Positions 45,708 to 55,381 of a stretch of DNA of 64,000 bases are shown in pieces; position 1 is the stretch's first letter; the number at the start of each line of letters is the position of its first letter. This stretch comes from Oceanisphaera sp. IT1-181 (GTDB taxonomy: Bacteria; Pseudomonadota; Gammaproteobacteria; Enterobacterales; Aeromonadaceae): positions 2,227,001-2,291,000 of the forward strand of contig NZ_CP136856.1 in assembly GCF_033807535.1 (NCBI RefSeq). Direction: 5' to 3'. The notes under the pieces were generated by a model. The model ran no database searches, was not told where the DNA came from, and saw only the letters and a list, made by a program, of their open reading frames with translations. The translations under genes were made by a program, and so were the position numbers.

Positions 45708-47612
45708 TTGATAAATCTGGATGAGATCAGAACCCACATCAGCAGCCTAGATAAAGAGCTGCTCACTCTGCTGGCCAAACGCAAGGCCCTAAGCTTAGAC
45801 GTGGCACGCAGCAAACTGCAAAACCCGCGCCCTATTCGTGACCAAGCCCGCGAACAGGCGCTCTTGGTTGAGCTGATTAATCTAGGCCGCACGCTGGGCT
45901 TAGATGCCCATTATGTTACTCAAATTTATCACACTATTATTGAAGACTCTGTGTTATCGCAACAAGCGCTGCTGCAAGAGTTACTCAACCCACAAGATGA
46001 CACGCCAGCCATTAGTGTGGCGTTTTTAGGACTGCGCGGCTCTTACTCCAATATGGCGGCGCGCAAGTACTTATCGCGCTTTAAAGCCAATATGGTGGAG
46101 CACAACTGCGATACCTTTCAGCAAATTTTTGACACCGTAGAGTCAGGCCAGGCGCAATACGGTATTTTACCGATAGAGAACACCAGCTCAGGCGCCATTA
46201 ACGATGTGTTTGATTTAATTCAGCACACCAGTTTGTCGATTGTGGGTGAGCTTACTCAACCCATTGAGCATTGCATCTTGGTGGCGGTTGACACCGACGT
46301 CAGCAAGCTGACCACTCTGTATACGCACCCACAGGTGTATCAGCAATGTTCACAATATTTGGCGACATTGCCCGGGGTTAAGGTGGAATTTTGTGCGGCT
46401 TCATCTAACGCCATGGAGCTAGTGGCCCAACTGCAGCGCCCCGATATAGGTGCCATGGGCAGCGCCGATGGCGGCGAATTGCATGGTTTGACGCCCTTAG
46501 TGAAAGGCTTGGCCAACCAAAAACAAAACATGACCCGCTTTATTGTGGTGGCAAGAAAGCCGGTGGAAGTGGCGGAGCAAATTCCGGCCAAAACCAGCTT
46601 TATTATGTCGACCGGTCAACAAAGTGGCGCCTTGGTAGAAACCTTATTGGTGCTGCGCAATCACGACATTCCCATGACCAAGCTAGAGTCGCGCCCTATT
46701 ATTGGCAACCCGTGGGAAGAAATGTTCTATGTGGATGTGGCGGCCAATGTAAACAGCGCGGCCATGCGCTCGGCACTGGCTGAGCTGAAAGACATAGTGC
46801 ATTACATTAAAATTCTAGGCTGTTATCCCAGCGCCGAAGTGGCGCCCACCCGCGTGTCCTCCAAAGCGCTGAATCAAGGCCAAGTGCCCGCCCCACTGGC
46901 CGCTAAACCCAGCCTTCAGCACGAGCAGGCAGCAACGCCAACAAAAACGGCAGGTTTAGCACTGCAAGTGGGTCGCTTTACCATTAGTCAGCAAGAGCCG
47001 TTATTAGCGGTGTTATTGACCCAGTGGCCAGAGCGTAATGACTTGCAAGAAATAGCTCGCCAAGTCAAAGAACAAGGCGGCCAAGTATTAGGCGTGCCTT
47101 GTTTTGGCCAAGGCGACAGCCAGTTTGAGCAGACCCGGCTGCAGCAATTGCGTGAAGTGGCTCAGCAGTTTGATTTAGCCACCCTGACCACAGTGCACAC
47201 GCCCGAGCAATTACAGCGTGCTGCCGAGTCACTCGATGTCTTGCTGTTAGAGCCGATCATCGCTAAGCATAACGAGCTATTGGCCGCGGCCGGTCGCAGT
47301 ACCCGCCCTATTCTCTTGCCGTTGGCTGATACCCAAGCCCAGACCCTGGCTGATGCCGAGCAGGTGTTAGCACAAGGTAACCAGCAGCTGGCCTTAATTG
47401 ACACTCAAGCGCGCCCGTTAGCGGATCTGCTGCGTTTACAACAACACAGCCGTTTACCTTTACTTAGCCAACTGACTCAAGCCGATGCAGTATTGGCCGA
47501 GCTTGGCGTGGCGCTTAAAGGCGCCGGCGTACAAGGCTTTTGTTTAACCATAAGCGAAGACGATAACTTAGTGCCCTTGCAACAACTGGCCCAGCGCTTA
47601 TATCAGGATTGA
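45708..47612 (+). CDS. pheA: Chorismate mutase/prephenate dehydratase with C-terminal DAHP-synthase-like extension
   Basis: 634 residues from a TTG start with AAGGAAG six bases upstream; no in-frame ATG fits. Order: AroQ chorismate mutase (1-90, IRTHISSLDKELLTLLAKR), prephenate dehydratase (about 105-285, FLGLRGSYSNMAARKYL, YGILPIENTSSGAINDV), ACT domain (about 298-378, ESRPIIGNPWEEMFYVDV). E. coli PheA ends there (386 residues). Here ~220 further residues follow that align in pattern with a type I-beta DAHP synthase barrel (VGRFTISQQEP, LQEIARQVKEQGGQVLG, LLAAAGRSTRPILL) but lack its catalytic GPC, KPRTSPY, Lys and DPSH motifs. Converts chorismate to phenylpyruvate; feedback by Phe through ACT. 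Confidence 0.95.
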   Translation: MINLDEIRTHISSLDKELLTLLAKRKALSLDVARSKLQNPRPIRDQAREQALLVELINLGRTLGLDAHYVTQIYHTIIEDSVLSQQALLQELLNPQDDTPAISVAFLGLRGSYSNMAARKYLSRFKANMVEHNCDTFQQIFDTVESGQAQYGILPIENTSSGAINDVFDLIQHTSLSIVGELTQPIEHCILVAVDTDVSKLTTLYTHPQVYQQCSQYLATLPGVKVEFCAASSNAMELVAQLQRPDIGAMGSADGGELHGLTPLVKGLANQKQNMTRFIVVARKPVEVAEQIPAKTSFIMSTGQQSGALVETLLVLRNHDIPMTKLESRPIIGNPWEEMFYVDVAANVNSAAMRSALAELKDIVHYIKILGCYPSAEVAPTRVSSKALNQGQVPAPLAAKPSLQHEQAATPTKTAGLALQVGRFTISQQEPLLAVLLTQWPERNDLQEIARQVKEQGGQVLGVPCFGQGDSQFEQTRLQQLREVAQQFDLATLTTVHTPEQLQRAAESLDVLLLEPIIAKHNELLAAAGRSTRPILLPLADTQAQTLADAEQVLAQGNQQLALIDTQARPLADLLRLQQHSRLPLLSQLTQADAVLAELGVALKGAGVQGFCLTISEDDNLVPLQQLAQRLYQD

Positions 47613-47909
47613 TTTGGCTGAAAGCTAAATAAAATATTTTCTCTATGCCGTCATACCGGGCTCGTCCCGGTATCTGCTTTTTTCCTTAAGAGCGAGATCC
47701 TGACGTGCGTCAGGAAGACGGCTTAAAAGTAGCCGCCCGTCTCTTTAGTAAAGAGGACTTCGGCGGGCCAGCGAAGCTGGCTATTTTTAAGGTTTAAAGT
47801 CAAAAATAACCGTGGCGAAGCGCCACCGGCCGGCTAAAGCGGCCTCTACCAGACAACGACCTAAACAAAAACACCGAGCCTACATAATAGACTCGGTGTT
47901 TTTTAGCTT
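47613..47909. other. pheA-tyrA convergent region with REP-like sequences
   Basis: 297 bp between convergent genes. It contains a CCGGG-hairpin (47656-47672), a partial copy (47690-47725) of the 40.2-kb repeat, further inverted sequences and the terminator at 47867. No gene. Confidence 0.6.
47867..47904. terminator. Bidirectional terminator between pheA and tyrA
   Basis: AAAAACACCGAG ... CTCGGTGTTTTTT with a 13-base loop. Serves the convergent pheA and aroF-tyrA transcripts. Same stem as at 39942 and 61254. Confidence 0.85.
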
Positions 47910-49046
47910 CTAGCTTTCTTCACCATGATGGCGGCTGTCGTTTGCTTGGGCGAGCAGGTTGCGGCTTTCTTTAAGGAAGGTGTCGGCATAATCACCGAAA
48001 AAATCGCTCACAGTAGCAAACTGCTCAACAAAGGCGTCACGCTTACCGGCTTCTAACTGGCTTAGCAGCTCACCAAAATGGCGGTGATAACGGCGGATCA
48101 TATCCAAATTTTCAGGCGAGGATAAAATAATATCCGCGTACAAGTGCGGATCTTGCGCGAACAAGCGCCCTACCATGGCCAACTCTAAACGATAAATAGG
48201 CGAGCTTAAGCGTAGCAGTTGCGCTAAATCCGCCTGCTCGGCACACAAGTGCGCGCCGTAAGCAAAGCTGGTGAAGTGGCGCAGTGCTTGCACTAGGCTC
48301 ATGGCCTTGTCGTGCTCGGCGGCGTCAACTGGCTGTAAGCGGGTGCCCCAGATGCGCATTTGCGCCAATAGCCATTCATACTCGCCGGCGCCGCGGCCTT
48401 CGCTGTAAATGATCACCTGCTTCGCAAGACTGGATATATCTGGGCCAAACATAGGGTGTAAACCCAATACAGGGCCTGAGTGCGCCGCCAACATAGCAGC
48501 AATGGGCTCGGCCTTAATGCTGGTTAAGTCCACCAATAAGCAATGCTCTGGCAAGGGTGGCAACTGGCCAATAATGGCTACGGTTTGGTCGATAGGCACG
48601 GCCACCACCACCAAACCCGCATCGGCGACTAAAGATTGCGCATCAGCCCAATCGTTTTTTTCTAAAATACACACCTGATAGCCAGACAAAGACAACAGGT
48701 GCGCAAATAAACTGCCGAGTTGGCCCGCACCACCCACCACCACCACTTTGCCAAGGGTGGGGTTCATGCACTTAAAACCGGTGTCTTTTTCACTGGCATA
48801 AGACTCACGCATAAAACGGCGTAGTACGTCTTCAATTAAATCTGGGGGTACGCCTTGAGCGACGGCTTCGGCACGGCGTTTCGCTAACATGCTGGCTTCG
48901 CGGTCCGGCGCATAAATCGGCACCCCTTGGCGGCTTTTCACCTCACCCACGCCCGCCACCAATTTTAGGCGACGCGCAAACAGTGCCACCAACTCTTGGT
49001 CCACTTCATCAATTTGATCCCGAAGGACGTCTAACTCATCTACCAT
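47910..49046 (-). CDS. tyrA: Chorismate mutase/prephenate dehydrogenase
   Basis: 378 residues from the second ATG (MVDELDVLRDQIDEVDQELV), which matches E. coli TyrA and has GGGATG seven bases before it; another ATG lies three codons earlier. Chorismate mutase domain at 1-90, then the Rossmann prephenate dehydrogenase (VVVVGGAGQLGSLFAHLLS, LVDLTSIKAEPIAAM, GLHPMFGPDI). Makes 4-hydroxyphenylpyruvate for tyrosine. Downstream of aroF in the same direction with a 140-bp gap, the usual aroF-tyrA operon. Confidence 0.96.
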   Translation of the reverse strand: MVDELDVLRDQIDEVDQELVALFARRLKLVAGVGEVKSRQGVPIYAPDREASMLAKRRAEAVAQGVPPDLIEDVLRRFMRESYASEKDTGFKCMNPTLGKVVVVGGAGQLGSLFAHLLSLSGYQVCILEKNDWADAQSLVADAGLVVVAVPIDQTVAIIGQLPPLPEHCLLVDLTSIKAEPIAAMLAAHSGPVLGLHPMFGPDISSLAKQVIIYSEGRGAGEYEWLLAQMRIWGTRLQPVDAAEHDKAMSLVQALRHFTSFAYGAHLCAEQADLAQLLRLSSPIYRLELAMVGRLFAQDPHLYADIILSSPENLDMIRRYHRHFGELLSQLEAGKRDAFVEQFATVSDFFGDYADTFLKESRNLLAQANDSRHHGEES

Positions 49047-49186
49047 TGGATTCATCCCAAATACAAAAGCACCGGCCCTTCCCGGACGCGGTGCTCTATT
49101 ATGCCTACAAACCCAATGCGGAGACAGTCACGATCGGTATTTGGCGGCTGTTAATGTTATTCGCCCATAGGGCCAAGCAGCTGCCG

Positions 49187-50257
49187 TTAGCCGAGTCGAG
49201 CTTTAAGGGGCTCGGCCAATAGCTGATTACAACGCGCTAATAGCTCAGCGGTAGTATCCCAATCAATACAGGCATCAGTAATAGACACGCCGTAGCTCAT
49301 GTCACCACGAGGCTGCTCGCTAGACTGGTTGCCTTCAAACAAATGCGACTCCAGCATAATCCCCAAAATTGACTTGTTACCTTCCTCAATTTGGCTCACC
49401 ACGTTTTCGGTGACTAATGGCTGTAAACTGTAATCTTTATTGGAGTTACCGTGGCTGCAATCTACTACCAAGTTCGGGATAAGACCGGCGCTGGTCATGG
49501 CTTTTTCTGCTAAGTTGATATTCACAGAATCGTAGTTAGGCTGCTTGCCGCCGCGCAAAATCACATGGCCGTCGGGGTTACCCTGAGTCACTAATAGCGC
49601 CACTTGGCCCTGCTGGTTAATGCCCATAAAGGCATGGGACTCTGCCGCCGCTTTTAACGCATTAATGGCGGTACCCAAGTTGCCGTCGGTGCCATTTTTA
49701 AAGCCCACAGGCATGGATAAGCCCGATGCCATTTCGCGGTGCGTTTGCGACTCTGTGGTGCGCGCACCTATGGCGGACCACGAGAACAATTCAGCCAAGT
49801 ATTGCGGGCTAATCGGATCCAGCGCTTCAGTGGCAAGTGGTAACTCAAGCTCGGCTAACCAGCATAATAACTCGCGGGCTTGATGCAGGCCGTGCTCAAT
49901 ATCGAAGCTGCCATCTAGGTGCGGATCGTTGATAAAGCCTTTCCAACCCACAGTGGTACGCGGCTTTTCAAAATAGACGCGCATCACTATATACAAGCTA
50001 TCACTATATTCATCATGCAGTTTTTTGAGGCGAGTTGCGTACTCTTTGGCGGCGTCTATATCATGAATGGAGCACGGGCCACACACCACTAACAAGCGGT
50101 GATCTTTGCGCTGAATAATATTAGACAGAGTCCGACGTGCACCACCAATGAAGTTGAGCGCTTTTTCTGAAACCGGTAACTTGGCTTTCAACTCTGCTGG
50201 AGTGATCATAATCTTCTCGGAGCGAATATTAATATTATTCAGTGTGTCTTTCTGCAT
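49187..50257 (-). CDS. aroF: 3-deoxy-7-phosphoheptulonate synthase, Tyr-sensitive type
   Basis: 356 residues, start ATG 50257 with AGAGGAT upstream. Class I-alpha DAHP synthase with LLVVCGPCSIHD, EKPRTTVGWKGFINDP, SWSAIGARTTESQTHREM, VGFKNGTDGNLGTAI, VDCSHGNSNKDY and EGNQSSEQPR. The N-terminus (MQKDTLNN) and overall pattern match AroF rather than AroG or AroH. First step of the shikimate pathway; the tyrA partner downstream fits control by tyrosine. Confidence 0.95.
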   Translation of the reverse strand: MQKDTLNNINIRSEKIMITPAELKAKLPVSEKALNFIGGARRTLSNIIQRKDHRLLVVCGPCSIHDIDAAKEYATRLKKLHDEYSDSLYIVMRVYFEKPRTTVGWKGFINDPHLDGSFDIEHGLHQARELLCWLAELELPLATEALDPISPQYLAELFSWSAIGARTTESQTHREMASGLSMPVGFKNGTDGNLGTAINALKAAAESHAFMGINQQGQVALLVTQGNPDGHVILRGGKQPNYDSVNINLAEKAMTSAGLIPNLVVDCSHGNSNKDYSLQPLVTENVVSQIEEGNKSILGIMLESHLFEGNQSSEQPRGDMSYGVSITDACIDWDTTAELLARCNQLLAEPLKARLG

Positions 50258-50271
50258 GACGACATCCTCTA

Positions 50272-50291
50272 TGTAAACAAAACATTTTTAT
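50272..50291 (-). promoter_or_regulatory. Weak TyrR-box candidate upstream of aroF
   Basis: TGTAAACAAAACATTTTTA (50272-50290) resembles half of a TyrR box (TGTAAA-N6-TTTACA) with a poor right arm. Location just before aroF is where E. coli has TyrR boxes. Only suggestive. The remaining gap to 50724 (467 bp in all) shows no gene. Confidence 0.25.
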
Positions 50292-50724
50292 CCAATAAAA
50301 ACAAATACCGTGTCTTGTTTGACATCTAGTGATTTATTTTCTACGCAACCACACTTATCTGAGCGATTTACCGCAACGATTCACCTTAACAAGGCAAGGC
50401 CAACTTGCAAAGCGTGAACCACGCTAAAACCCCGTTTATTTGGCCTGTTTAGCGAAATTGACCATAAAAGCAGCGCCAACTCTATGTAGGCAGCGATGGC
50501 AGGTGTTGGTGAAGGGATGGGCATAGATAACGAATGATCTAAATCAGGTTCTAACTCAGGTGCTAAAGCGTGATGATGCAGGCACTTCAGCGTGATGAGT
50601 CGCGTCACTGCGGCGGTTCTGAGTCTATCTTTAGCCGACAGTTAACGACTGAACAATGCGCTTTCACATGGCGGTAACTTCAAGGATCTGCCATCATGCC
50701 GCCCTTATTCACGGGAGCTTATCA

Positions 50725-51318
50725 ATGCAACGACTGGTGCGTTACTTCTTTCAAGGGTTACTGATTTTACTGCCGTTTGTATTAACGGTATATCTGGTTT
50801 ATCTCATTTTCACCGTACTTAACGAAACGCTTTTTTCCGCCATCGGCTCTTTACTGCGCATCCTAGTGCCAAGCTTAGCGGCGGGTTGGATTGCCGATTT
50901 AGCCGGCGGCTTGCTCACCTTGAGCGTGATTATTATCACCGGTATGTTTGCCTCGTTTTATTTGGGCCAGTTTTTTCTGTCCTTGTTCGACAAAGCCCTA
51001 AACCGCGTGCCGTTAGTGAGGTTGCTGTATAATTCGCTAACCGATTTATTTAATGCACTGATCGGCGATAACAAACGCTTAAATCAGCCGGTGGCGGTCA
51101 GTCTGATGAATGGCGAGGTGCAACTGTTGGGTTTTATTACCCGTGACGACATGAGCGAATTTGGCTTGCCTGGCAAGGTAGCCGTGTATTTACCCCAGTC
51201 TTATAACTTTGCCGGGAACTTGATTTTGGTCGATAAAGACAAGATACAGCTGCTAGATGTAGCGGCGAGTAAGGTGACCACCTTTATCGTCAGCGGCGGG
51301 ATCACGGGGAAGAACTAA
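50725..51318 (+). CDS. DUF502-family membrane protein
   Basis: 197 residues from ATG 50725, chosen because GGGAG lies eight bases upstream and the protein then begins MQRLVRYFFQGLLILLPFVL like its family; the open frame goes back 23 codons. Two hydrophobic segments at the N-terminus and in LLTLSVIIITGMFASFYL, then the conserved RVPLVRLLYNSLTDLFNAL. Inner-membrane protein of unknown function. Confidence 0.85.
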   Translation: MQRLVRYFFQGLLILLPFVLTVYLVYLIFTVLNETLFSAIGSLLRILVPSLAAGWIADLAGGLLTLSVIIITGMFASFYLGQFFLSLFDKALNRVPLVRLLYNSLTDLFNALIGDNKRLNQPVAVSLMNGEVQLLGFITRDDMSEFGLPGKVAVYLPQSYNFAGNLILVDKDKIQLLDVAASKVTTFIVSGGITGKN

Positions 51319-51334
51319 ACAGCCCCTAATCAGA

Positions 51335-52297
51335 TTATGTGTTGGACTGTTTGTCTTCTTTAACAGCACGCAGCGGTTTTGGCACTTCGCCACGGCCAGC
51401 AGGCCAGCCTTCGCGCTGGCGTGCGCGGTCGCCATCAACTTCCTCGGTCTGATCATGGAACAGATGAACCTGTGTCGGATAAGGCATGTCGATACCTTCT
51501 TCATCTAGGGCAATGTAGACGGCCTGCAATACCGCACCAAACGTGTGGATCTGTGACGCTCGGTCCGACTTTGTCCACCAACGCAACCGCACTACATTAG
51601 CGAAGTCGCCAAGCGAGATGGGAATTGTCTCTGGTGGCGATTCACTGCTCACGCCCTCGACGGAAGCGCAGGCTTTTTCCATAATTCCTCGCGCTACGTC
51701 CCAATCGTCGTTACAACCAATGCCGATATCATATTCCGAGCGCCTCGTCTCAAACGCTGTATTAACGACCACGCTGGCGGTGTAGATGACTGAATTTGGG
51801 ATGACGACGCGACGTCCGTCATAGGTGGTGATCATGGTGGCACGGGTTTCAATCTTCTCAACCGTTCCCTCATGCCCGCCCGATACAATCTGATCGCCGA
51901 CCTCAAACGGTTGGCGCAAAAGGATAAGAATACCGGCCAGCATGTTTTGCAATATATCTTTGAACGCAAAACCGATTGCAACAGAGCTAACCCCAAGACC
52001 GGCAAACAGATCACCCGGTGTTATTGATGGAGCGACAATGGTAACGGCCAGCATGATACCGATTACGGCAATCGCCCACCGAATAAGTGCCCCGCCCACG
52101 TTGCCTAAATTATTGCGCCCTCGTTTGTTCGCAACTCGACTCACCAGTTTTCCGAGGCCCATCCCCAAGAACCAGAACAAAACCATCACCACCAGTGCCA
52201 CTAGGATGTTCGGTAATAATTTGAATAAACCGTCCAACCACTTATCTAATTTGCTGAATATCAGGCCAACATTCATATCTATTTGATCCATCGACAT
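51335..52297 (-). CDS. Small-conductance mechanosensitive channel family protein (MscS)
   Basis: 320 residues. Three membrane helices in the first ~125 residues with the pore helix GLGVSSVAIGFAFKDILQNM, then the beta domain (RQPFEVGDQIVSGGHEGTVEKIETRAT, given here in part: VGDQIV, GTVEKI) and VVIPNSVIY. Opens under membrane tension on osmotic downshock. Single gene, convergent with the DUF502 gene (16-bp gap). Confidence 0.92.
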   Translation of the reverse strand: MSMDQIDMNVGLIFSKLDKWLDGLFKLLPNILVALVVMVLFWFLGMGLGKLVSRVANKRGRNNLGNVGGALIRWAIAVIGIMLAVTIVAPSITPGDLFAGLGVSSVAIGFAFKDILQNMLAGILILLRQPFEVGDQIVSGGHEGTVEKIETRATMITTYDGRRVVIPNSVIYTASVVVNTAFETRRSEYDIGIGCNDDWDVARGIMEKACASVEGVSSESPPETIPISLGDFANVVRLRWWTKSDRASQIHTFGAVLQAVYIALDEEGIDMPYPTQVHLFHDQTEEVDGDRARQREGWPAGRGEVPKPLRAVKEDKQSNT

Positions 52298-52803
52298 GCC
52301 CTTATATGTTGTCAGGCTTGGCTCGCCTTTGATAAGTCACAAGATGTGCCCCAAAAACCCAAGGTGGCCCTTTTCTTCTGCTCATCTATACAGGGTCATC
52401 TATCGCGACGATCACCGTTCAGGCAGTTTGATCCTTCTCCAAGGTGATGAATATACGCGGTAACTTGCCGACTGTGGTGCAGCGCTAGAGATAGCCGATA
52501 GTGCATATTTTTTTGTAGAACAGCTTAATGATAGTAGGGTCTGCGAACCGCAGTCGGACTATATGGGCGAAACTATGCCAGTCAGGTAGGTAACTTCGGG
52601 GAAGCTATCCGACAGTCTGGCTCATTTATTACAAGCTGATGAAGGCATTTATAGAGCGCGAGCGGTATGTCTCGGCGGACTAGTACAAGTCTAAGAATGT
52701 GGGGGATAAGGTGTAGCGTGTAGGATGTGATATGAAGAGTGTTGAGCTTTAACTCAACACTCTTATGGCGCTTTGGGTTTGACTTTTAGCCTCCCGCTTT
52801 GGC
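52298..52803. other. mscS-mlaA intergenic region with hairpin
   Basis: 506 bp without a gene. A perfect 12-bp stem AAGAGTGTTGAG / CTCAACACTCTT with loop CTTTAA sits at 52735-52764, just past the end of mlaA in its direction, and may end that transcript although no T-run follows. The rest shows only short unsupported frames. Confidence 0.5.
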
Positions 52804-53601
52804 TTAACCGTCTATCTCATCCATAAAGTCGGCTAGGCCTTCATCCGCGTCGGCGGCGGCTTCTTTGCCGATTTTGGCATCTTGATACTGCAAATACAGG
52901 TCTTTGGTTAAGCCGTACGGGTCGAGGGCATTATCAATAATAGGCTCACGGTCAATGAGCTCACTGCGCTCATACAACCCATTTAAGGCAAATTTCCCGG
53001 CGCGCATGGCAAAGGTCATGGCGTCGTAGGGGAAATACAAGCCATCAACTAGGTCACCCGAGAGTTCACGCAAGGTGGTGGGTCCGTAGAGAGGGATCAT
53101 TAAAAATGGCCCATTGCCCACTCCCATTTGCCCTAATACTTGGCTAAAGTCTTTGGCGCGACGCGACAAGGTCATTTTTTCTGCTACATCAAAAAAGCCC
53201 AGCACACCCACAGTACTGTTGACGCCAAAACGCACCAGGTTTGTGCCCGCGCCTTGCATATCACCGGTGATCAGGTGGTTTACAAAGCTGGCGGGCTCTT
53301 CAAGATTAAGCACCACATTTTGCACGCCTTCACGTACGGGCACCGCCACATAATCTGCATAGGCATGGGCCGCTGGACGCACTAAATAGGGATCTAGCAC
53401 ATCGTAGTTAATGACCCAAGACAACCTGTTAACGGGCTCGAATGGGTCACGAGCATCATCGGCCGTCGAGGTCGCGCCATCTATGGGCTTGTACTCATTA
53501 AAGGCATCCTTGGTGACTAACGGCTGAGCTTGGCTGTTTGAGTCTTGAGCCGCACAGCCCGCCAGCAGTAGGCTGGTAATGACTAGGAATTTTTGCCACA
53601 T
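52804..53601 (-). CDS. mlaA: Outer-membrane lipoprotein MlaA (VacJ)
   Basis: 265 residues. Lipobox LLLAGC at 11-16. MlaA domain: DPFEPVNRLSWVINYDVLD, PVREGVQNVVLNLEEPASFV, RFGVNSTVGVLGFFD, PFLMIPLYGPTTLREL. Removes misplaced phospholipid from the outer leaflet with the Mla pathway. It follows the ccm genes on the same strand (95-bp gap) but is functionally separate. An acidic tail ends the protein. Confidence 0.95.
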   Translation of the reverse strand: MWQKFLVITSLLLAGCAAQDSNSQAQPLVTKDAFNEYKPIDGATSTADDARDPFEPVNRLSWVINYDVLDPYLVRPAAHAYADYVAVPVREGVQNVVLNLEEPASFVNHLITGDMQGAGTNLVRFGVNSTVGVLGFFDVAEKMTLSRRAKDFSQVLGQMGVGNGPFLMIPLYGPTTLRELSGDLVDGLYFPYDAMTFAMRAGKFALNGLYERSELIDREPIIDNALDPYGLTKDLYLQYQDAKIGKEAAADADEGLADFMDEIDG

Positions 53602-53696
53602 AATAGTTGCCTTATCGCGGTGTGGTTATCTTATTATCGTGCAAAACCGGCCACTGGGGCCGGTTTTATATACGACTAGCCTACAAAGGCTAACAA

Positions 53697-54908
53697 TTAG
53701 AGTTCGGTGTCAATCACCACCGTCAACTCACGGTCTTTCGCCGTGCTCAGTACGCCACTGCGCCCTTCCCAAGCACCGGTTTTATCGGTCACGTTGCCGC
53801 TTGGTGCCAGGCGCGCCTTGATAATCACGTTATCACGACCATTCATGTTGACCTCAGGGCGCATCGCGTCCTTGTTAGACAAAGTCAGCGTGAGCGGGAA
53901 CGACGGGTTCTCGATGCGCTGGGCCACTAATGGTACATCATCGCCCGCTGCATCCATGGCGTACACAAATAATACCGCAGCCGGATGATACGGCGTGTTA
54001 GTGCTGGTATTCACTTCCACTTGGTAACGAGGGCCGGTAATCGGCGCCGGATCGTCTTCTGCTAAACGCTCTTTGGCAAAGTCGACCGAGCGCTCAATCA
54101 TAGCGTAGCGCGGATTATCCGGTGCCATGCGCTGTAAAATTTGCTCCCAGCGGGCGATGGCGGCGGTTAAATTATTTTGCTGCATGGCCATAAAAGCAAA
54201 CACCGACCATGCTTCAAGGTTATTCGGATCTTTGGCCAGCGCTTGCTTGATCATGCTCTCGGCGCGCAGCTCTTCACCACTAATGGCTAAGGCTTCTGCA
54301 TAGGGCACCATCACTTGCTCTGGATCGTCAGTTAAGGTCATAGCTTTCTCGAAGGAATCACGGGCGGTTTCACCGTCACGCATTTCCAACGTTAAGCGAC
54401 CCAGCAGCAACCAACCCCGAAAGTCATCGCCATCGGTATACAATTTAGTGCGCAGCGCTTGGATCAAGTCCATCATATCTTGCTCGGTTACATCGCCATC
54501 TGGCTCAAGCAACACTTTCTGCGTCAGTTCACTTAAACGGCCACTGTTGTGCTGCCATTCAGACACTCGGTCATAAGCACCAAACTGGAAATAACCCAAA
54601 TAGCCCACTAACACCACTATTACCACCGCCGGCAACCACAAATACATGCCGCGCTTATAGTGCTGAGGCTGTTCGACGACCACATCGTCCAGCAGGCTTT
54701 TTTGTAACTCTTGAGTGGCTAATTCGTCCTCTTCCAGTAAGCCTTGCTCGCGATCGTCTTCTAACTCTTGTAAACGCTGCTTATAAAGCTCGGTATTAAG
54801 CTGATTACGGCTGTGGCTAGACTCAGCGCGCCCACGGGTGAGCGGCAAGATAATAACCAGCACCAAGGCAAGCGTCAGCAAGGCGCTGCCAATCCAAAAT
54901 AATATCAT
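53697..54908 (-). CDS. ccmI: Cytochrome c biogenesis protein CcmI (CycH)
   Basis: 403 residues. Two N-terminal membrane helices (2-22, about 90-110) flank a leucine-zipper-like loop; the periplasmic part has TPR repeats (WLLLGRLTLEMRDGETARDS, LEAWSVFAFMAMQQNNL) and a C-terminal beta domain. Delivers apocytochrome c to the CcmF/H heme lyase. Last gene of the ccm operon, one base after ccmH. Confidence 0.93.
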   Translation of the reverse strand: MILFWIGSALLTLALVLVIILPLTRGRAESSHSRNQLNTELYKQRLQELEDDREQGLLEEDELATQELQKSLLDDVVVEQPQHYKRGMYLWLPAVVIVVLVGYLGYFQFGAYDRVSEWQHNSGRLSELTQKVLLEPDGDVTEQDMMDLIQALRTKLYTDGDDFRGWLLLGRLTLEMRDGETARDSFEKAMTLTDDPEQVMVPYAEALAISGEELRAESMIKQALAKDPNNLEAWSVFAFMAMQQNNLTAAIARWEQILQRMAPDNPRYAMIERSVDFAKERLAEDDPAPITGPRYQVEVNTSTNTPYHPAAVLFVYAMDAAGDDVPLVAQRIENPSFPLTLTLSNKDAMRPEVNMNGRDNVIIKARLAPSGNVTDKTGAWEGRSGVLSTAKDRELTVVIDTEL

Positions 54909-54909
54909 A

Positions 54910-55377
54910 TTAATTCTCTTTGTCTTTTTTCAGCAATTCATTCAAGCGCGCTTGTTGCTCCGCACTCAGCGCATTATCGGCTGAATTTTGCGGCTGCTTG
55001 CGCGTGCGCCTAATGACAAGAAAAATGCCAAGCAGCATCACTATCACAGGACCAAACCATAAGATCATGGTTGAAGCCATAAAGGGCGGTTTATAGAGAA
55101 TAAAGTTGCCATAGCGGGCCACCATATAATCGATGACATCTTGCTTGCTGTTGCCTTCGTGTAACATCACATAGGTTTTGTCGCGCAAGTCTTTGGCCAG
55201 CTCTGCATCCGAGTCGGCGATGTCTTGATTCTGACATTTAGGGCAACGCAGCTCGCGAGTGAGCTGACGAAACACTTTTTCTTGCTCGGGCGAGCTAAAT
55301 TCATAGACATCGATCGCGGCCATGGCGGGCGTCACCCACAGGCTCATTAATACGATCAACACAGAGCATAAACGCAT
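54910..55377 (-). CDS. ccmH: Cytochrome c maturation thiol oxidoreductase CcmH
   Basis: 155 residues from ATG 55377 (GGAG seven bases before), giving a signal peptide MRLCSVLIVLMSLWVTPAMA; the frame goes back to a TTG that is unlikely. The LRCPKCQNQ motif holds the active CxxC that reduces apocytochrome. One C-terminal membrane helix. The short single-domain form, with CcmI separate, as in many non-enteric bacteria. Confidence 0.94.
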   Translation of the reverse strand: MRLCSVLIVLMSLWVTPAMAAIDVYEFSSPEQEKVFRQLTRELRCPKCQNQDIADSDAELAKDLRDKTYVMLHEGNSKQDVIDYMVARYGNFILYKPPFMASTMILWFGPVIVMLLGIFLVIRRTRKQPQNSADNALSAEQQARLNELLKKDKEN

Positions 55378-55381
55378 GGCT

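Noticed and set aside
50381..50608. A 75-residue minus-strand gene upstream of the DUF502 gene
   Set aside because: Low-complexity His/Leu/Pro sequence without a ribosome-binding site in a promoter gap.
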